Counted from the first letter of the stretch, positions 21,158 to 33,564 are shown. The stretch: DNA of 64,000 nucleotides from Ditylenchus dipsaci (GCA_004194705.1 SADC01000202.1:186001-250000), one strand, 5' to 3'. A program made the numbers and translations. Notes: a model not told the origin generated them from the sequence alone.

Positions 21158-22676
21158 AGGAGCATTTCACGCAGTCACTTTCAATTGTTGCAATTTGAAT
21201 TCCCGGGGACCAATCCTACAACTGGAATTTCACCACGAAATGTTTTTTCAAATAAATATTTTTTGCTTTTCGAGTAAATTCCTTTTTTTTTGGCCTGCTA
21301 TTTTTGTTCCAAGTAACCCGCCTGCACCACCTGATCCGGTTTTATGTTTTTGTTTCAGGCAAATCGATTGTTATCGAAATTCGCTAAGGCCACAGCGAGG
21401 GTCGCTTCCTTCTGAGAAGATGCTCACTATGCTTGGCTCAGACATGTGCTATGCGAAAGCACACAACTTTCCGGCATTGGGCAAGAAAAACAAGTGCGCT
21501 AGGTCGACTGCAACATGGCTGTATTCAAGAAGGACGAAAACCCTTGCTTGTTATTAATGTTAAGGTTTACCGCTGTTATAGAGAGACTGCTGTCGAATAA
21601 AAGATGTTCTTGAACGATTTGTATTCTATTTGCAATGTTTTTGTTTTTGGGAGTCGGATGCATTCACAACTCTAAATTTGTCGTATTATGCGAATAAAAA
21701 GAAAATATGAAGTTAATGAGCACAATGTGCATACGGGAACAAGAATGAGATCAAAACCTCATTGCGGATCCTCCTTGCCGGAATGCGCTATTCATACCTA
21801 ATTTTAGGGAATCTCTGACCCTAGATGACACTTTATTACCGACGACCAAGCATTAAAATAGATGTTACTCACTAAACCACCATTTTATGTCGCTTTCTCG
21901 ATACTTTCACTTCATTTATGACCGTTAAACGACTGTAGATTACCATTGATGACGACTGATATCCACAAGTTTCACTTTCGGTTTTCGTCCCAGTAGAGCA
22001 GGTGAAGAGATAGCGTCCTGTAGGGTCTGACATACGAGAAATTGAGAAAATTCACACAGACAACCTAAAATGATCAACGAAAGAAAAGAAATGGACGGCG
22101 AATAAGATCAAAAAAACTTATCTAATAAAATTTGGAGCACATTGAGATAGACACTAACTTGAACAGACATAAAGGCGGTAGGTGACCTCGCCCTTTCCGG
22201 AAGTGATATCCGCAGCCGTCGCGCCAGTTTCAGCAGATTGCCCCTTTCGAACTTCGGCTTCCTGATGATTTTCGAGGTTTGTAAGTTTGGAAACACGACT
22301 TCTGGGCGTCCTTGATCAGCCAAAGTGCGCTTGCAGACAACCTGAAAATGACACACAAGAGAAAAGAAATGAACGGCGAATAAGCTAGAAAAACATATCT
22401 AATAAGGATTTGGAGCACTTATAAGCGTAATAATGCGATCGCGTTTCCTACTAACACTCTGAATGTAATCGATTTGCCTGAAACAAAAACATAAAACCGG
22501 ATCAGGTGGTGCAGGCGGGTTACTTGGAACAAAAATAGCAGGCCAAAAAAAGGAATTTACTCGAAAAGCAAAAAATATTTATTTGAAAAAACATTTCGTG
22601 GTGAAATTCCAGTTGTAGGATTGGTCCCGGGAATTCAAATTGCAACAATTGAAAGTGACTGCGTGAACATGCTCCT
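21158..22676. mobile_element. TTAA-flanked element, arms of about 220 bp, 1.5 kb
   Basis: TTAA borders at 21154-21157 and 22677-22680. The ends AGGAGCATTTCACGCAG and CTGCGTGAACATGCTCCT extend into inverted arms containing TTGCAATTTGAATTCCCGG. The interior (21360-22440) has short open frames on both strands but nothing I can match to a transposase. It is inserted in an older foldback that continues on both sides. Confidence 0.75.
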
Positions 22677-22870
22677 TTAAAACGCGATTTTAGGCGAGTT
22701 GCTAAGTGTACTTTAGCCGTTTGAAGTATAGAATTTAATAATTAAAAATGTGCTCGAGGACCAAATTTTTTCTTTTTTATGGCTTTATTATGCCTTACCA
22801 ACTTCAAATGATTAAATTTTTAACCAAAATTTCGACAAAAATTCTACTCGAAATCGAGTAATTTCGAGTA

Positions 22871-23041
22871 CAGTCAACTCTCAATACAGTGTACCCTCGA
22901 TATAGTGTAGATCTCGATATAGTGTATATTTTTTCAACATCATTTGGTCAGCTCTAAGCCAAACTGCCTTACAGTTTACCCTCGATATAGTGTATATTCT
23001 TCCGATCCCCGCCAGCTACACTGTATCGAGAGTGGACTGCA
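22871..23041. mobile_element. Tigger-like MITE, variable box TATAGTGTA
   Basis: Left CAGTCAACTCTCAATACAG after TA. The right end is degraded (GAGAGTGGACTG, then CA). Internal boxes CCCTCGATATAGTGTA are repeated three times. Confidence 0.7.
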
Positions 23042-23172
23042 TTATTCGAAATTTTTTGAGTTTCGAGTATCGAGTCGAGTACTCGAAAGTTTCGAGTTTT
23101 GTTAAGATTTCGAGTCGAGTACTCGAAAATTTCGAGTACTCGACACCCTAGGAATGAAAGCTGTCTAGAGAG

Positions 23173-24793
23173 CAGTGTTTTCAAAAACCACAGTCACACC
23201 TCACACTCACACCCTAAAGTCACATCACACTCACAGTCACATTAAAATCACAGTCACACTTGATGTGAGTGTGACTGTGACTTTAATGTGACTGTGAGTG
23301 TGACTTTAGTGTGACTGTGACTTAAGAGCAACTGTGAGTGTTATTTAGTGTGACTTTGACTTTAGTGTGACTTAGGTATTATCGTAAACTCAAGGAATAT
23401 GCAAGCGGTGGTTGGGCCAGGATCGCAAGTCAAAGATGGCTATCAATCAGAGATGTGTTCACATGTAGCTTTAATTCCTTTCACTTCTTCCACCTAGCGG
23501 ACATTTGGACCTTGCAACAAGCTGGATCTCATTCTGAAAGTGCCGCTTCTCCTCATTCGTCTGCAGTGATAGCGACTGTTCATCCCGGTCAGCAGCTTTG
23601 TGTGGTCTATATATCAGTGTCTAACTTTAATTTCACAAGTTGGTGCTACTGTCTCTATATCCAGCGTGACATCTCCCCCTGAATTGCCTAATGGCTCATT
23701 TATAAACGTTGTCGTTGTCGTCGTCATTGCGTTGTCGTTGTTGTTGGAATATTTTTTATAAAACCGTTTTTTTCGCCAACGACGACGACGACAACAACGA
23801 CGATGACGACCTATTTATAAAAAATCAACGACAAAGCCAACGACAACGACGACGCCAACGACAACGAAATTTTTTATTCCAAATCGGACAAATTTCGCAT
23901 TTGAGTCGAGATTTCGAAGGAAAACGTGTAGACAGTATAGTTAATCTTCAAAATTCTGACTTAAAATGCAAAATTTTTCCAATTTGGAATGAAATATTTC
24001 GTTGTCGTTGGCGTCGTCGTTGTCGTCGTCGTTGGCGTTGTCGTTGGCGTGAAAACGCCTTTATAAAACATTTTTTCCAACGACAACGATGACGACAACG
24101 ACACGTTGATAAATGAGCCATAACAAAATGTTTAAGAATCGGCTATGTTTTGAATGAGAATACACAAATTTTATTTGCAAAATAAAATACAAGCAAAGCT
24201 TAAAAGATGCAAGTAATGAGATTCTGTTATTTCTGAACCACTGGCTAGAATTCGCATTTGCACACCTTTTGATCATCAAGTGCAATTTGTAGAGTATCTT
24301 TTTGCTCTTCTTTTCTAGTATCCTGAAATAAGAGGATGCTTAATTAAATGCCTGGTCCATAATCACTCTCACCATAGATGATTACAGTTCACACTTCAGT
24401 TACACACAGTTGTTAAGCTTTGCTATTCCAGAGTTATACGTAACAAAAGTGTAATTTAAACGAGAAAATTACCTCACTAAGAGAGCTGGAAATCACAAAT
24501 AAATGGTATTGCCAAAAAGTAACAACGAAAGATGAAAGAAGTGAAAGGAGTTAAGCTATCTGCGAACACATCTCTCATTGATAGGCATCTTAGACTTGCG
24601 ATCCTGGCCCAACCACCGCTTGCGTATTCCTTGAGTCCAAGATAATACCTAAACAAGACACACTCACAGTCACACTAAAGTCACAGTCACACTCACATCA
24701 AGTGTGACTGTGAGTGTGACTGTGCGTGTGATGTCAGGTGTGACCCTCACTGTGTGTGAGTGTGAGGTGTGACTGTGGCTTTTGAAAACACTG
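23173..24793. mobile_element. hAT element, inverted arms with GTCACACTCAC repeats
   Basis: Ends CAGTGTTTTCAAAAACCAC and the inverse of CAGTGTTTTCAAAAGCCAC. The flanks CTAGAGAG and ATAGGGAG match at 6 of 8 positions, an aged duplication. The arms carry (GTCACACTCACA)n, then a unique inverted segment including GCGGTGGTTGGGCCAGG. A younger element sits inside at 23692-24120. No transposase. Confidence 0.75.
23692..24120. mobile_element. Foldback with TAA duplication (PIF/Harbinger-like), GACGACAAC interior
   Basis: TGGCTCATTTATAAACG at left and its near inverse at right, flanked by TAA on both sides. The 3-bp TAA duplication suggests PIF/Harbinger. The arms are (GTCGTTGTC)n; an Arg/Gln-rich frame through them is an artefact. 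It is nested in the hAT element 23173-24793. Confidence 0.65.
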
Positions 24794-24887
24794 ATAGGGA
24801 GCAACATGGATCGGGTTCGCCCATTTCGTGCCCTAGGACATTTCGTGCCCGAGCCATTTCGTGCCCGCCCATTTCATGCCCTAGGAC

Positions 24888-26566
24888 TAGGGTGGGGAAA
24901 TTCGCGCGAATATTGAAATAGCCCGAATATTCGCGCAAATATTCGGAATGTTCGCGAATATTCGCGAACATTCGAACTGTCGTCTTATGAACAAATGAAA
25001 AAGAAAAAACAGTAAATGAAATGCTTAAATAATCACAACCGGCACTAAAACACATTCCAATTAGCTTCATTGACAATAAAATAAATTCAATCAACATTCA
25101 AAAACAATGTATCATTCTCAATAGTTTGTTCTTGTTCGGATTCTGATTCCCCTCTTCTTCGGATTGATGCACTCTTTTGAACAGACCGGCATATTCCAAT
25201 TGGATGTTATGCTTTATAAACACTATTTCGTTGGCGGTGTCCACCTTCATTCTAAAAAAGAAAATAAACAACCCTCACTAGAAATTCATGCAAACAGATA
25301 AATCAACAACCTATTTCGAAGCTTTGTGTGGATCCCACCTCGAAGGGACCAGTTTCTTTCGGTCGAGGCGGCAGAGATTGGCACATTGTGAAGCATTTCA
25401 ACGACTTTGCATAGCAATGTATCCGAGAACCAGGCTTTCCACCAAGTTAGAGCATTTATCGTTTTCACAGTTTCCCAAGCATGGCTGCTTTTGTCGACAG
25501 CGAATATTCCAGTCTCAGCAAGCCAATGAGCCCATTCCAACATCACCTAAATATATGCATTTATTTCTGCGGCTAATTATTAATGATATGTGCACCTCTG
25601 ATTCTCTCCTGTAAACACATTACCTCGATTTGAAAACCTCTAAATATGAAATAGCGAGAAAATCAGCCTTATCGGCCTCAAATTTAAGCTGTATAAAAGC
25701 CATACCTTGTTTATTGCGTCTTCCTAATTCTTCTTGACTCGATTCAACTCAGCAGGAACCAGAGTTTTCGAAAACTTGTAGCGACGCGATGGAAGCTTAT
25801 ACGATGGACGAAGCTTTGCCACAAATTGCTGGAAGAAAGGATTGTTGAGGAAGCGAGCAGCGATGTTGCCAGTTTCGAAATCCTGAAAAGTTTACTAATG
25901 ACATTACCTCGATTTGAAAACCTCTAAATATTTTAAGAAGAAACCTAGTAAGAAGTATGTCGGCCTCATCCTGATCTTCTATGCCGATCTTATCAAAAAA
26001 AGCTATTGATCCTTGGTGTGTTCGGTCGACCGCTGTTCTCCTCGGATTCCTTGACTATTTTCTTGGAATCTCTCCATTTGCTTCCAATTTGCGCTTAATG
26101 CCAGATAATTTGTCGATTACTTTGATTGCTTCCACTCCGATTTTCGTGCACTGGTTCCTGAATTAAGTATCAAAATACGCATGAACAACCTCAGTAGAAT
26201 GGAAATTGTACTGTAAGATGATAGGCCATACTGGTAGCATTTTCTCGATATTTCATTCCGCAAAACCTACACTCAAATTTGTTATCATCTTCGACGAAAA
26301 ATTGACGACTCCAGTGTTTTGGTTTCACCATGCTTGCCTGAAAATACATACCAGAAACGTCCGGAAAACAGTGTAAAACGTGATTAACAAATAATCAACA
26401 CACTTGTTTGCGAAGAAAAAATATGGGCTTAAAAATTTGTTGAAAAGACATCAACTACTATTGACTTACTACAGCTGTTTGAATGTTCGCAAAATTTCTT
26501 TTATCGCGAACATTGCTTGCGAATATTCGCGAATATTCGCCCGAATATTCGGAGTTCCCCACCCTA
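24888..26566 (-). mobile_element. hAT transposon with decayed transposase
   Basis: Perfect 8-bp duplication CCTAGGAC at 24880-24887 and 26567-26574. Ends TAGGGTGGGGAA and TTCCCCACCCTA, followed by CGAATATTCGCG subterminal repeats. The minus strand carries fragments of a hAT transposase (see 25286-26340). It is the only element here with near full-length hAT coding remains. It is inserted among CATTTCGTGCCC repeats. Confidence 0.9.
25286..26340 (-). pseudogene. hAT transposase remnant (BED finger to hATC domain)
   Basis: Fragments read in order on the minus strand. The N-terminus near 26330 reads MVKPKHWSRQFF, followed by a BED-type zinc finger (ECRFCGMKY, later AYHL). Next comes SIASFFDKIG near 26010, then NPFFQQFVAKL and PSYKLPSRR near 25830. 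The C-terminal dimerisation motif VPISAASTERNWS and GIHTKLRNRL lies near 25370-25310. Several frame changes and stops separate the blocks and the RNase H catalytic acids cannot be traced, so it is probably inactive. Some gaps could be introns. Confidence 0.75.
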
Positions 26567-26689
26567 CCTAGGACATTTCATGCTCGGCCATTTCGCGCCC
26601 TAAGACAAACGATTTTTTGTCTCGTGAAGGACTCCCATCATTTAATTTTTTTGATAATCCATCCTCAGTTATACGAGATAATCCATGCA

Positions 26690-27150
26690 CCAACTAAACC
26701 AAGTGGTCGTCCACTTGGATCTTTTTTTTAGTTTTTGGGTTCCAAAACCTGCTTTTTAACTGATTCGGGCAGGCTGAAGATGAAATTTTGCCGGGTATTT
26801 TTTACTCTGAACCAGCCAAACAAGTGGTCGTCCACTTGGATCAATTTTTTTTTCACTTTTTCGGCTTCCAAAACCTGTTTTCTGGATCAATTCAGGCATG
26901 CTGAAAATGGTTTGATAGTGGCAAAATGCCGTTTTCTCGGGTATTTTTTGAGTATTGCCCAATAATTGGTTTTGGTGAAATCAATTGTTGGGCAATACTC
27001 AAAAAATACCCGAGAAAACGGCATTTTGCCACTATCAAACCATTTTCAGCACGCCTGAATTGATCCAGAAAACAGGTTTTGGAAGCCGAAAAAGTGAACA
27101 AAAATTTCTGATCACAGTGGACGACCACTTGGTTTGGTTTGCTCAGAATA
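26690..27150. repeat. Foldback family with CCAAGTGGTCGTCCACTTGG core, copy 1
   Basis: AACCAAGTGGTCGTCCACTT occurs at 26698 and 26818 and inverted near 27118. Between them AACCTGTTTTCTGGATC / CTGAAAATGGTTTGATAG arms form a nearly perfect palindrome centred at about 26975. Further members are at 38840-39170, 42280 and 43665. Confidence 0.7.
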
Positions 27151-27545
27151 AAAATTTAAATTCTCGTAAAAATTTTCAAAATGTACGAATTTGAAAATTG
27201 TGGACCAATTCGTGTGTGGACCGATTCGGTGTGGATCAATTCGCTTAACGCTAATTAGTAACTATCTTTTGATACTTCAGTGAAAACCTGTTGAAAGTTA
27301 TCAACAGGTTTGGCTTCAGAGAAGTCTATAATACTACTTGAAACGCGAAGTGTGTATTTTTACATTGAAATTTCTTCTCCTCTAAATTTTACCCTGATTC
27401 CCCTTCTAGCACTACTTGTAAAATAAGACCGTTAACAAGTTTAGTCGAAATCTTTCAACCATTTTACTTTGTTATGGCAGACAATATAAACGAATCAACA
27501 ATGTACAATGCATAAACAAAATATTTCATAAGTAAATTAGAACAT

Positions 27546-30405
27546 TCAGTAGTCATCGTAGACGTAATCCTCTTCTGATTCATCGGACGAGGTGAACTCT
27601 GCAAAAGTGGTAAGGCCCAGACTTTAAGAAGATATAGAGTCCTACCTCCGCCACAGGCTCGACTGGTCCAAACATGAGCACCCTAAACAATATCAATAAA
27701 CACATGAAATGCGAATAGATAAAAAATACGTTTTCTTCCGTGTTCTTAGGATTGACACCTTTAGAGCTAACACTTTTGGTAGAGAGATAGGTGAATTTTG
27801 TTACAGCATCCTCCACGCACCTTCCATTCTGTAAGACCAACTTTTCTAACGGTTTGCTTTCTTTGGCATCTTCAAGCTTCATACGATACAACTCCGTCAG
27901 ATATTCCAGCAACTGGGCTTGCCGATAAGCGTCTTTTCCAATAAATGACTCTAGCAGGGCACCATCATCTTCTAGAAGTAACCTGCACACAACTAAGATT
28001 TCAAGAATTATTAACCTGTGAATGCGCACTGATAGGATTTTCATACCAGAAAACAACAGGGTGGGTATCATGGTTCTTTATCAATTTTTTTTCGAAATAT
28101 TTTTTACTTCAAAACACTTTTTTGGATTTTTTACCTGCTTTTTTAAATGTTTAGATTTTATGATAATACAGTCAACCCTCGATTCAACGACACCTCGATT
28201 TAACGACACCTGAAAATGAGCCAATTTGGTTGGCTTTGACTAAAATTTAGTCAAAGTGAACCCCGATTTAACGACACCTTAAGTCGGTCCCCAGGGGTGT
28301 CGTTAAATCGAGGGTTGACTGTATTCAATGTCTAAGCTATATTATGTGTGATGTGTGACTAAGTTTGCTTACCTGTGACATAAAAAATAATTAGGATAGA
28401 CTTGTGACTAAAAAATTTGCAGGGTTAAAAATGAAACGTCAAATTTACGACTTTTTCTTAAAATATATGATTTTGATAGCTAAAGCTGAGTTTTTCTGCA
28501 AAAAAATTCTTCTAGTTCTTTTCTTCCATTCTATCTTAGAGTTTATCAAATTCACTGCGAGCTGATGAATAAATGTTAAATTAGTGGAGAATAAAAATTT
28601 TAGATATGCTATCCTGAATCTTGCGACTGACCTACGACCGGATACAAATTATGACTGGATACCACGACCGGATACAGTTTTTCCGTAAAAGTAAAAAAAG
28701 TGTGTTTAAACCACACGTTTGAGTCCGTCCGAACGGGTGCTAGCCTACCCTGAGCCTAAGCGTAAACCTAAGTGCGTAAAAATTCGAAAAATCGAAAAAA
28801 GTTGAAAAAATTAACAGGGGGACCAAGGTAAAATTTGGCACTGTATCCGGTCGTGGTATCCGGTCGTGATATCTGGTCATAATTTGTATCCGGTTGTGGT
28901 TTTACCGAATCTTGCCTCCATAATCTTCCCTTGAAGGTCAGAGCAGGTCTTGGAAACGACTTTTATTATAAGATTTGTCCTTTTTTTGATACCCGAAATC
29001 TTTTGAATTTTTGGGATTTCAAGTCAAAATATCATTTGTGGTGCTCGAAAATGGGTACATGTCTAATGTCTAAGGTATCATGTCTAAGGTAAGTGAGTGC
29101 ACGCATCTCTAGCTCTCAAGCCCCTGCACCCCGAAGGGGACTTGGGGGCTTGGAGATGAGATGCGCATACCCCCATACCTTAGACACAAATCACTCGGAA
29201 GTGACTCTGGATGCACGAAAAATGCACGCATAGATAAATTTCTTTATGCGGTTGGCCCTCTACAACTCTTTTCGACCCACATAGATCTATTATCCTGCAC
29301 AAAAGCCTCTTTTCTTGCAAAAAATCGTAAAAACGAGCATTTCTCGGTGTTTTCCTAATCGTAAAAATATTTTTTTGTTTAGCATGTAGCCCTTAATCTA
29401 TAGTTTCTAATGTGGTATAATTTATTGAATCACCTCTAAAAAATGTATTACGAAAAGCTAAAAGTATGAACCAAATCAGAAGAACAATTTAATTCATACT
29501 TTTAGCTTTTTGCATTACATTTTTAAAGGGTGATGCAATAAATGATACCTCATTAGAAACTAGAGATTCAGGGCTAGCGAGCCGCGATGAAAACCTAAAA
29601 AAAATTCTTTCGAGTTTTGGGATTTTTTAATGGAATAGGCTTAGTTTAGACAGAGCGGTGAGGTTATACAACAGACTAGGTATTTTGTGAGGAGCACGAT
29701 TGAAGTGCGGTAAACATCTAAGAAATCAAATAAGTACAATAATGTCACCTCATCAAGCGGAAAATAATTTCGGAGATTGAATGAATCGACACATTCCACT
29801 GCTTTCTTAGTAGCGCCCTCTTGGAAAAGTTTCTAAAAAATTTAGAAACACATATAATTACAATGGAAGGCAATTTACCTTGATCATCGGTATCAGAATA
29901 ACCGATCTATTCTTAAATTCACTCAAGTTAAATACGGTCTTGACTGTTGGATAAATTTCGGAATTCAACTGCAACGAAATATGAAGCGCATTGACCTAAA
30001 AACATTAATAGAAAACATTTTTTGTAAGCAACAAAACAGTTACATAAACATTCTCATCAGCTATAGGACTTTTCAAAATTGACTGCTGATCGGATTTGCT
30101 AAATTGCAGCAGGAAATGATCGAAAACTTGCAATATTTCCACTGTTAGAGCGTCACTGGCAATTGGCTGAACTTGATTGAGCAAGAAAAGGAAATTCTCA
30201 TAGACATCCGAAACATCACTCTCTTCAAAACACCTTCGAAGCACTTGTCTGATCGAGTCATATTTCGTCGTATCATAAACTTCCGCATTCATCGTCATCT
30301 TGGCATAAGAAATAAATTCTTGGAAGGACATCTCGTTTTGATCCTCAAAGATTTCAGAGCTGTCTTCTTCTTTACTGTTTAAAATTAAATTCAGAGCTCG
30401 AATGC
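27546..30405 (-). CDS. EXD3/Mut-7-like helical-repeat protein without nuclease domain
   Basis: Exons in order: 30405-30050, 29995-29879, 29832-29749, then 27982- or 27992-27730, 27682-27646, 27598-27546. It is acidic and helical with no signal or membrane segment. The block KLFQEGATKKAVECVDSF..NYFPLDE plus LLLEDDGALLESF..YRQAQLLEYLTELY follows the pattern of EXD3/Mut-7 proteins upstream of their DEDD exonuclease domain (refilling helices, then LLLQDK-type and LLxxLDxLY helices). Here the chain instead ends with an acidic tail, SSDESEEDYVYDDY. The first codon is uncertain: ATG at 30331 (MSFQEF) or an unseen upstream exon, since acidic coding sequence continues to 30405. The 29749/27992 junction is one base out of frame with canonical sites. 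The family assignment is tentative. Confidence 0.5.
28169..28321. mobile_element. Tigger-like MITE, variable box TCAACGACACC
   Basis: 153 bp between TA duplications. CAGTCAACCCTCGATTCAAC at left and its inverse at right, with an internal TAACGACACC box and the conserved GGTCCCCAGGGG motif. It lies within an intron of the EXD3-like gene. Confidence 0.85.
28625..28906. mobile_element. MULE-type MITE with 9-bp duplication
   Basis: GAATCTTGC is duplicated at 28616-28624 and 28907-28915. The inverted ends share ACCGGATACAAATTATGAC, and a GTATCCGGTCGTGG box is repeated in tandem inside each end. The 9-bp duplication suggests Mutator-like. It lies in the EXD3-like gene intron. Confidence 0.65.
29085..29265. 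repeat. Dispersed GC-hairpin repeat, copy 3
   Basis: AAGCCCCTGCACCCCGAAGG/GGGGGCTTGG hairpin, CATACCTTAGACACAAATC and TTATGCGGTTGGCC are shared with 7383-7570. It lies in the EXD3-like gene intron. Confidence 0.65.
29385..29577. repeat. Foldback, AGCCCT..TAGTTTCTAATG arms
   Basis: The left arm (CTATAGTTTCTAATG, AAAAGCTAAAAGTATGAA) and right arm (TTCATACTTTTAGCTTTT, CATTAGAAACTAGAG) form an almost complete palindrome of about 190 bp. Target duplication unclear. Confidence 0.65.
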
Positions 30406-30597
30406 CTTAATAAAAATGTTTAATAACACACACATTAATGCAGCACATTATGTGCGCTAAAGAAACTAATAGTTTATGTTACGCCATTTTGATGCTGAAA
30501 GCAAACAGCTGTATAACATGCTTCCCAACAAATTACGAATTAGCGTGAGCACGCCCCCTAAAGGGAAAAGAGACTTTGGCCTTAAATTTTGAAGGAA

Positions 30598-30742
30598 AAG
30601 TCGACTCTCGATTTAACATACACCCTCGATTTAACATACAGCTGGGCCAGTCCCTTCAATAATAAACTCCCTCAAATTAACCCCCGATTTAACATACGGC
30701 TGGGTCTGTCCCCAGGGTGTATGTTAAATCGAGAGTCGACTG
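30598..30742. mobile_element. Tigger-like MITE, variable box TAACATACACC
   Basis: The left end has AAGTCGACTCTCGATTT (one mismatch in CAG), the right end is the inverse of CAGTCGACTCTCGATTTAAC, with the internal GGTCTGTCCCCAGGG motif. The right TA is intact. Confidence 0.75.
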
Positions 30743-31122
30743 TATAAGGATGGAATACTTTTTTTGCAGCTGATTTGTTTCTTTTTTTCACTACTTGGCA
30801 GTGATTGGAAAAGCCGAACGTAAAGCCAAAAGCCAAATTTTTCTTTTCGGTCAAAGGAAAATTTGGCTTTGGACTTTCCAACTGCTACTTGGTCACAAAG
30901 AGAGATCGAAGTCGAAATAAAGATTTGCCTAAAACCAAATGCAAATGCATATAGAAAACACCATACACAGTATTTTCTTCAATTCCGACCCCGGGGCGGA
31001 TTTTTTCAACCTCCGAAAATAAGAAAAAAATAGAAAAAGATTTTCGGATGAAAGTACAATATCTAAAAAGTGAAATCAGTAGACCTCGCGGGAGTTAAGA
31101 AAACGCAAGGAGCAATTATAGT

Positions 31123-31485
31123 AAAGGGTACCCACTCGATTATAGTATAGGGTAGCCACTATATTTCACAAATAATATTTTACTTAATTTACCACATTTT
31201 ACAATAGACACAGCAACATAAATTTTGTCATTTAAGAATTTTCGCGGATGCGGACTGATGCTTTCCAATTCCTTTCGAAATAGTCAAATGTTCCTCCTTC
31301 ATCGAACTGAACTTTGATGTATTTCTTCCCTTTAGCATTTACAGAACTGAAATTGCTCAAAGTTGTATTTCCGAAGCTGAAAAAACTTACCGCTCTATGC
31401 AAGTGGCGCTGTACCATTTTTTATTCCATTTAGTACCCTATACTATAATCGAGTGGGTACCCTATACTATAATCGAGTGGGGTGC
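31123..31485 (-). mobile_element. Foldback bounded by GGGTACCCACTCGATTATAG, with a 61-codon frame
   Basis: Terminal boxes GGGTACCCACTCGATTATAG at left are inverted twice at right. On the minus strand 31417-31232 is open and ends GKKYIKVQFDEGGTFDYFER then WKASVRIRENS, which reads like the C-terminus of an ordinary protein. It has no family match from memory. It could be captured host sequence. Confidence 0.4.
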
Positions 31486-32015
31486 TTATTTTATAATTTA
31501 GCCAAACGCAATAAACAGCTTTGCGAAACATTTTCACTGCCCCGAGATATAGACCCCTAAAAGAGAGGGTGACGTAATTAGAGACAGAGGCGAAATTAGA
31601 GGAAAAACGGCAGTTATATAGTAATTGAGGGTAGCATTCTCATATTGGATTTGCATTTAGACAAATAAAATATCGATTTCAAGGCAGCTCTTCACTTCGA
31701 CTCCGACCTCTCACTGTGACCAATTGGTGAATATGCTACAGAAAGGTCGAAACCAGCTGCAAAAAGAAGTAAATAAACACCCTCCACAAAGTGACAAAAT
31801 GCCCCCGATTTCAACCCGAGTGAACCCGCGCTGAAAAATTATAAACCGCGGTGTATAACCAGAATGAATACGGTTTTTTAAAAGAGGCGAACAAACTACA
31901 TTTGTTGCTTCACTATATTGTCTCAGTTATGAAATCAGCATTTATTGCATATATACAGGAACATATTATGTCGAAATGAAGAATTTAATAGAGTTCTGAG
32001 TGATTTACTTGCTGG

Positions 32016-33539
32016 CTACACAAAGTCTTTGACCGACTTCCTAGCAATTTCAATAGGCTCCCTTTCTTTAACCGATCTCTGCTCTACCTTCTTTTCTTCC
32101 TGATTAGCATCGTTTTGAGGGCGACTAAAAATAAACTAGTGGTTCATAACGATGCCTGGAAGCCAAACAAATACTTTGTTCCCCCCTCTTTAGCAGTAAG
32201 GTAGCGACGAAGCCAAAGCACCATTCTTGTGTTGAGCACTGCCAAGATAAGTTGACCGAGAAAAAGACTAGGAAACATCATCGTTAAGTAATATGCTGAA
32301 AATTAGGACTATGCTGAATAATCAAAAGTGAGTGTGGACGGTCAAATGCGGCATGAAATGAATTAACTAACTTTTTGAAACCATCAAATCTCCAAATCCA
32401 ATAAGCGTTATAGAAGAGAAGACAAAGTGCACTGAAGTAACGTAATCCCAACCATTGGCACTTTCTGCGATCTACATAATGTAATTTCAAATAGCGATCA
32501 TATTCCGAATACAAGTGGTTCATTAGTCGATTTAAATAAAACGTACCAGTATAAGGGCTGGCATGGCTGAGAGATACATCGTAAAGGCAAAGACGATCAC
32601 GAAGATTGATAAAACTTCAACCTTCTTTCCTGTTTTGCTTGTACTGCTTCATCAGTTGGCGGTTCTGAATCTAGTTTTCGTTTCCTAAAAAATAGTTGAC
32701 CATTTCAAAAAATAGTTTGAAACAGAACTTGAATGGTGATCGCTGAGTTAAACCATGGATATACTGCGCTAAGAGAATAAACTTTCATCTAGCCATTCGC
32801 CGATTTCAATTGACATTGCCATGTAGAGAGGAATACCCAAAATGCCATAGAGCTGAATAGGCCGTCTTTTTAAACTTGCCTAGAAGAACCATCACATACC
32901 ATGGTTACTAGACGGCCTAGTGTTGTGCGAGGGACCTAAAATAAGCAAAGACGACAATAAAAAGCACATATATTACCAGAACATACAAGTTTACCATAAC
33001 CAACTGTAGAATGAACACTGATAGCATACATGACAGAATCGAAATAATGGAAAACCTCGGGCGTAGAATCGTTGCTTCGTCTTCTAGAACAATGAATTTA
33101 AAGCTAATTACTTAATGTTTTTAGACTTGTTATGAAAAAGAACCTGTGACATGCATCAAAGCGATTTATGGCTTGCTTAATCGCTTGACTGACATTAAGA
33201 CTCACGGAAGAGTTGTTAATTGCGTCCTCTATTTCTTTAACTGCATTAACTTTCTCGTGCTGACATCTTTCTTCAAAATTTTTATACGATCGATAGCTTT
33301 CACCTTCTTCCAATAGCTAAGAAATATTGGTCATCCAAAATCAAGCTAAGGACAATTGCCCGTTATAATCCAAAAAGTACCATGAAAACAGCTGCTCCTG
33401 CGGCAGTGAAGAGAAAAACGGCAATCAAGTACGTCACGAAGGTACACGTTTTTCTCCACTTGCACTCGAACGGAAGACAAAACATTGACGCAACCAACCA
33501 GCCGGAACAAGAATAGAAAAGAGAACCAAAGACAGTCCA
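32016..33539 (-). CDS. Two-pore-domain potassium channel (K2P/TWK), N-terminus missing
   Basis: Outward-leak potassium channel subunit of the plasma membrane; K2P subunits pair to form one pore. Exons: 33539-33381, 33316-33144, 33083-32987, 32935-32900, 32852-32783, 32684-32547, 32471-32372, 32295-32175, 32124-32016. M1 is followed by AAGAAVFMLLEEGESY. The first pore is DSVMYAISVHSTVGYG (filter TVGYG), then M2 LYGILGIPLYMAM. M3 is KVEVLSIFVIVFAFTMYL, the second pore is GWDYVTSVHFVFSSITLIG with filter TLIGFGD, and M4 is MMFPSLFLGQLILAVL. The C-tail is basic then acidic and ends KDFV. All phases agree except between M2 (32783) and M3: the linker (DSEPPTDEAVQAK) and M3 lie in neighbouring frames, so one base is gained or lost near 32610-32630. 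The initiator exon was not found upstream of 33539. Confidence 0.9.
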
Positions 33540-33564
33540 CTAAAGTATTATCTTAAAGGGGGGG

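Noticed and set aside
21126..21557. 143-residue frame in the 1.5-kb TTAA element as a piggyBac transposase
   Set aside because: It runs partly through the inverted arm and shows no DDD or Cys-rich signature that I can recognise.
23709..24092. Arg/Gln- and Asp-rich 127-residue frame
   Set aside because: It reads through GTCGTT/GACGAC repeat arms of a foldback element and is mirrored on the other strand.
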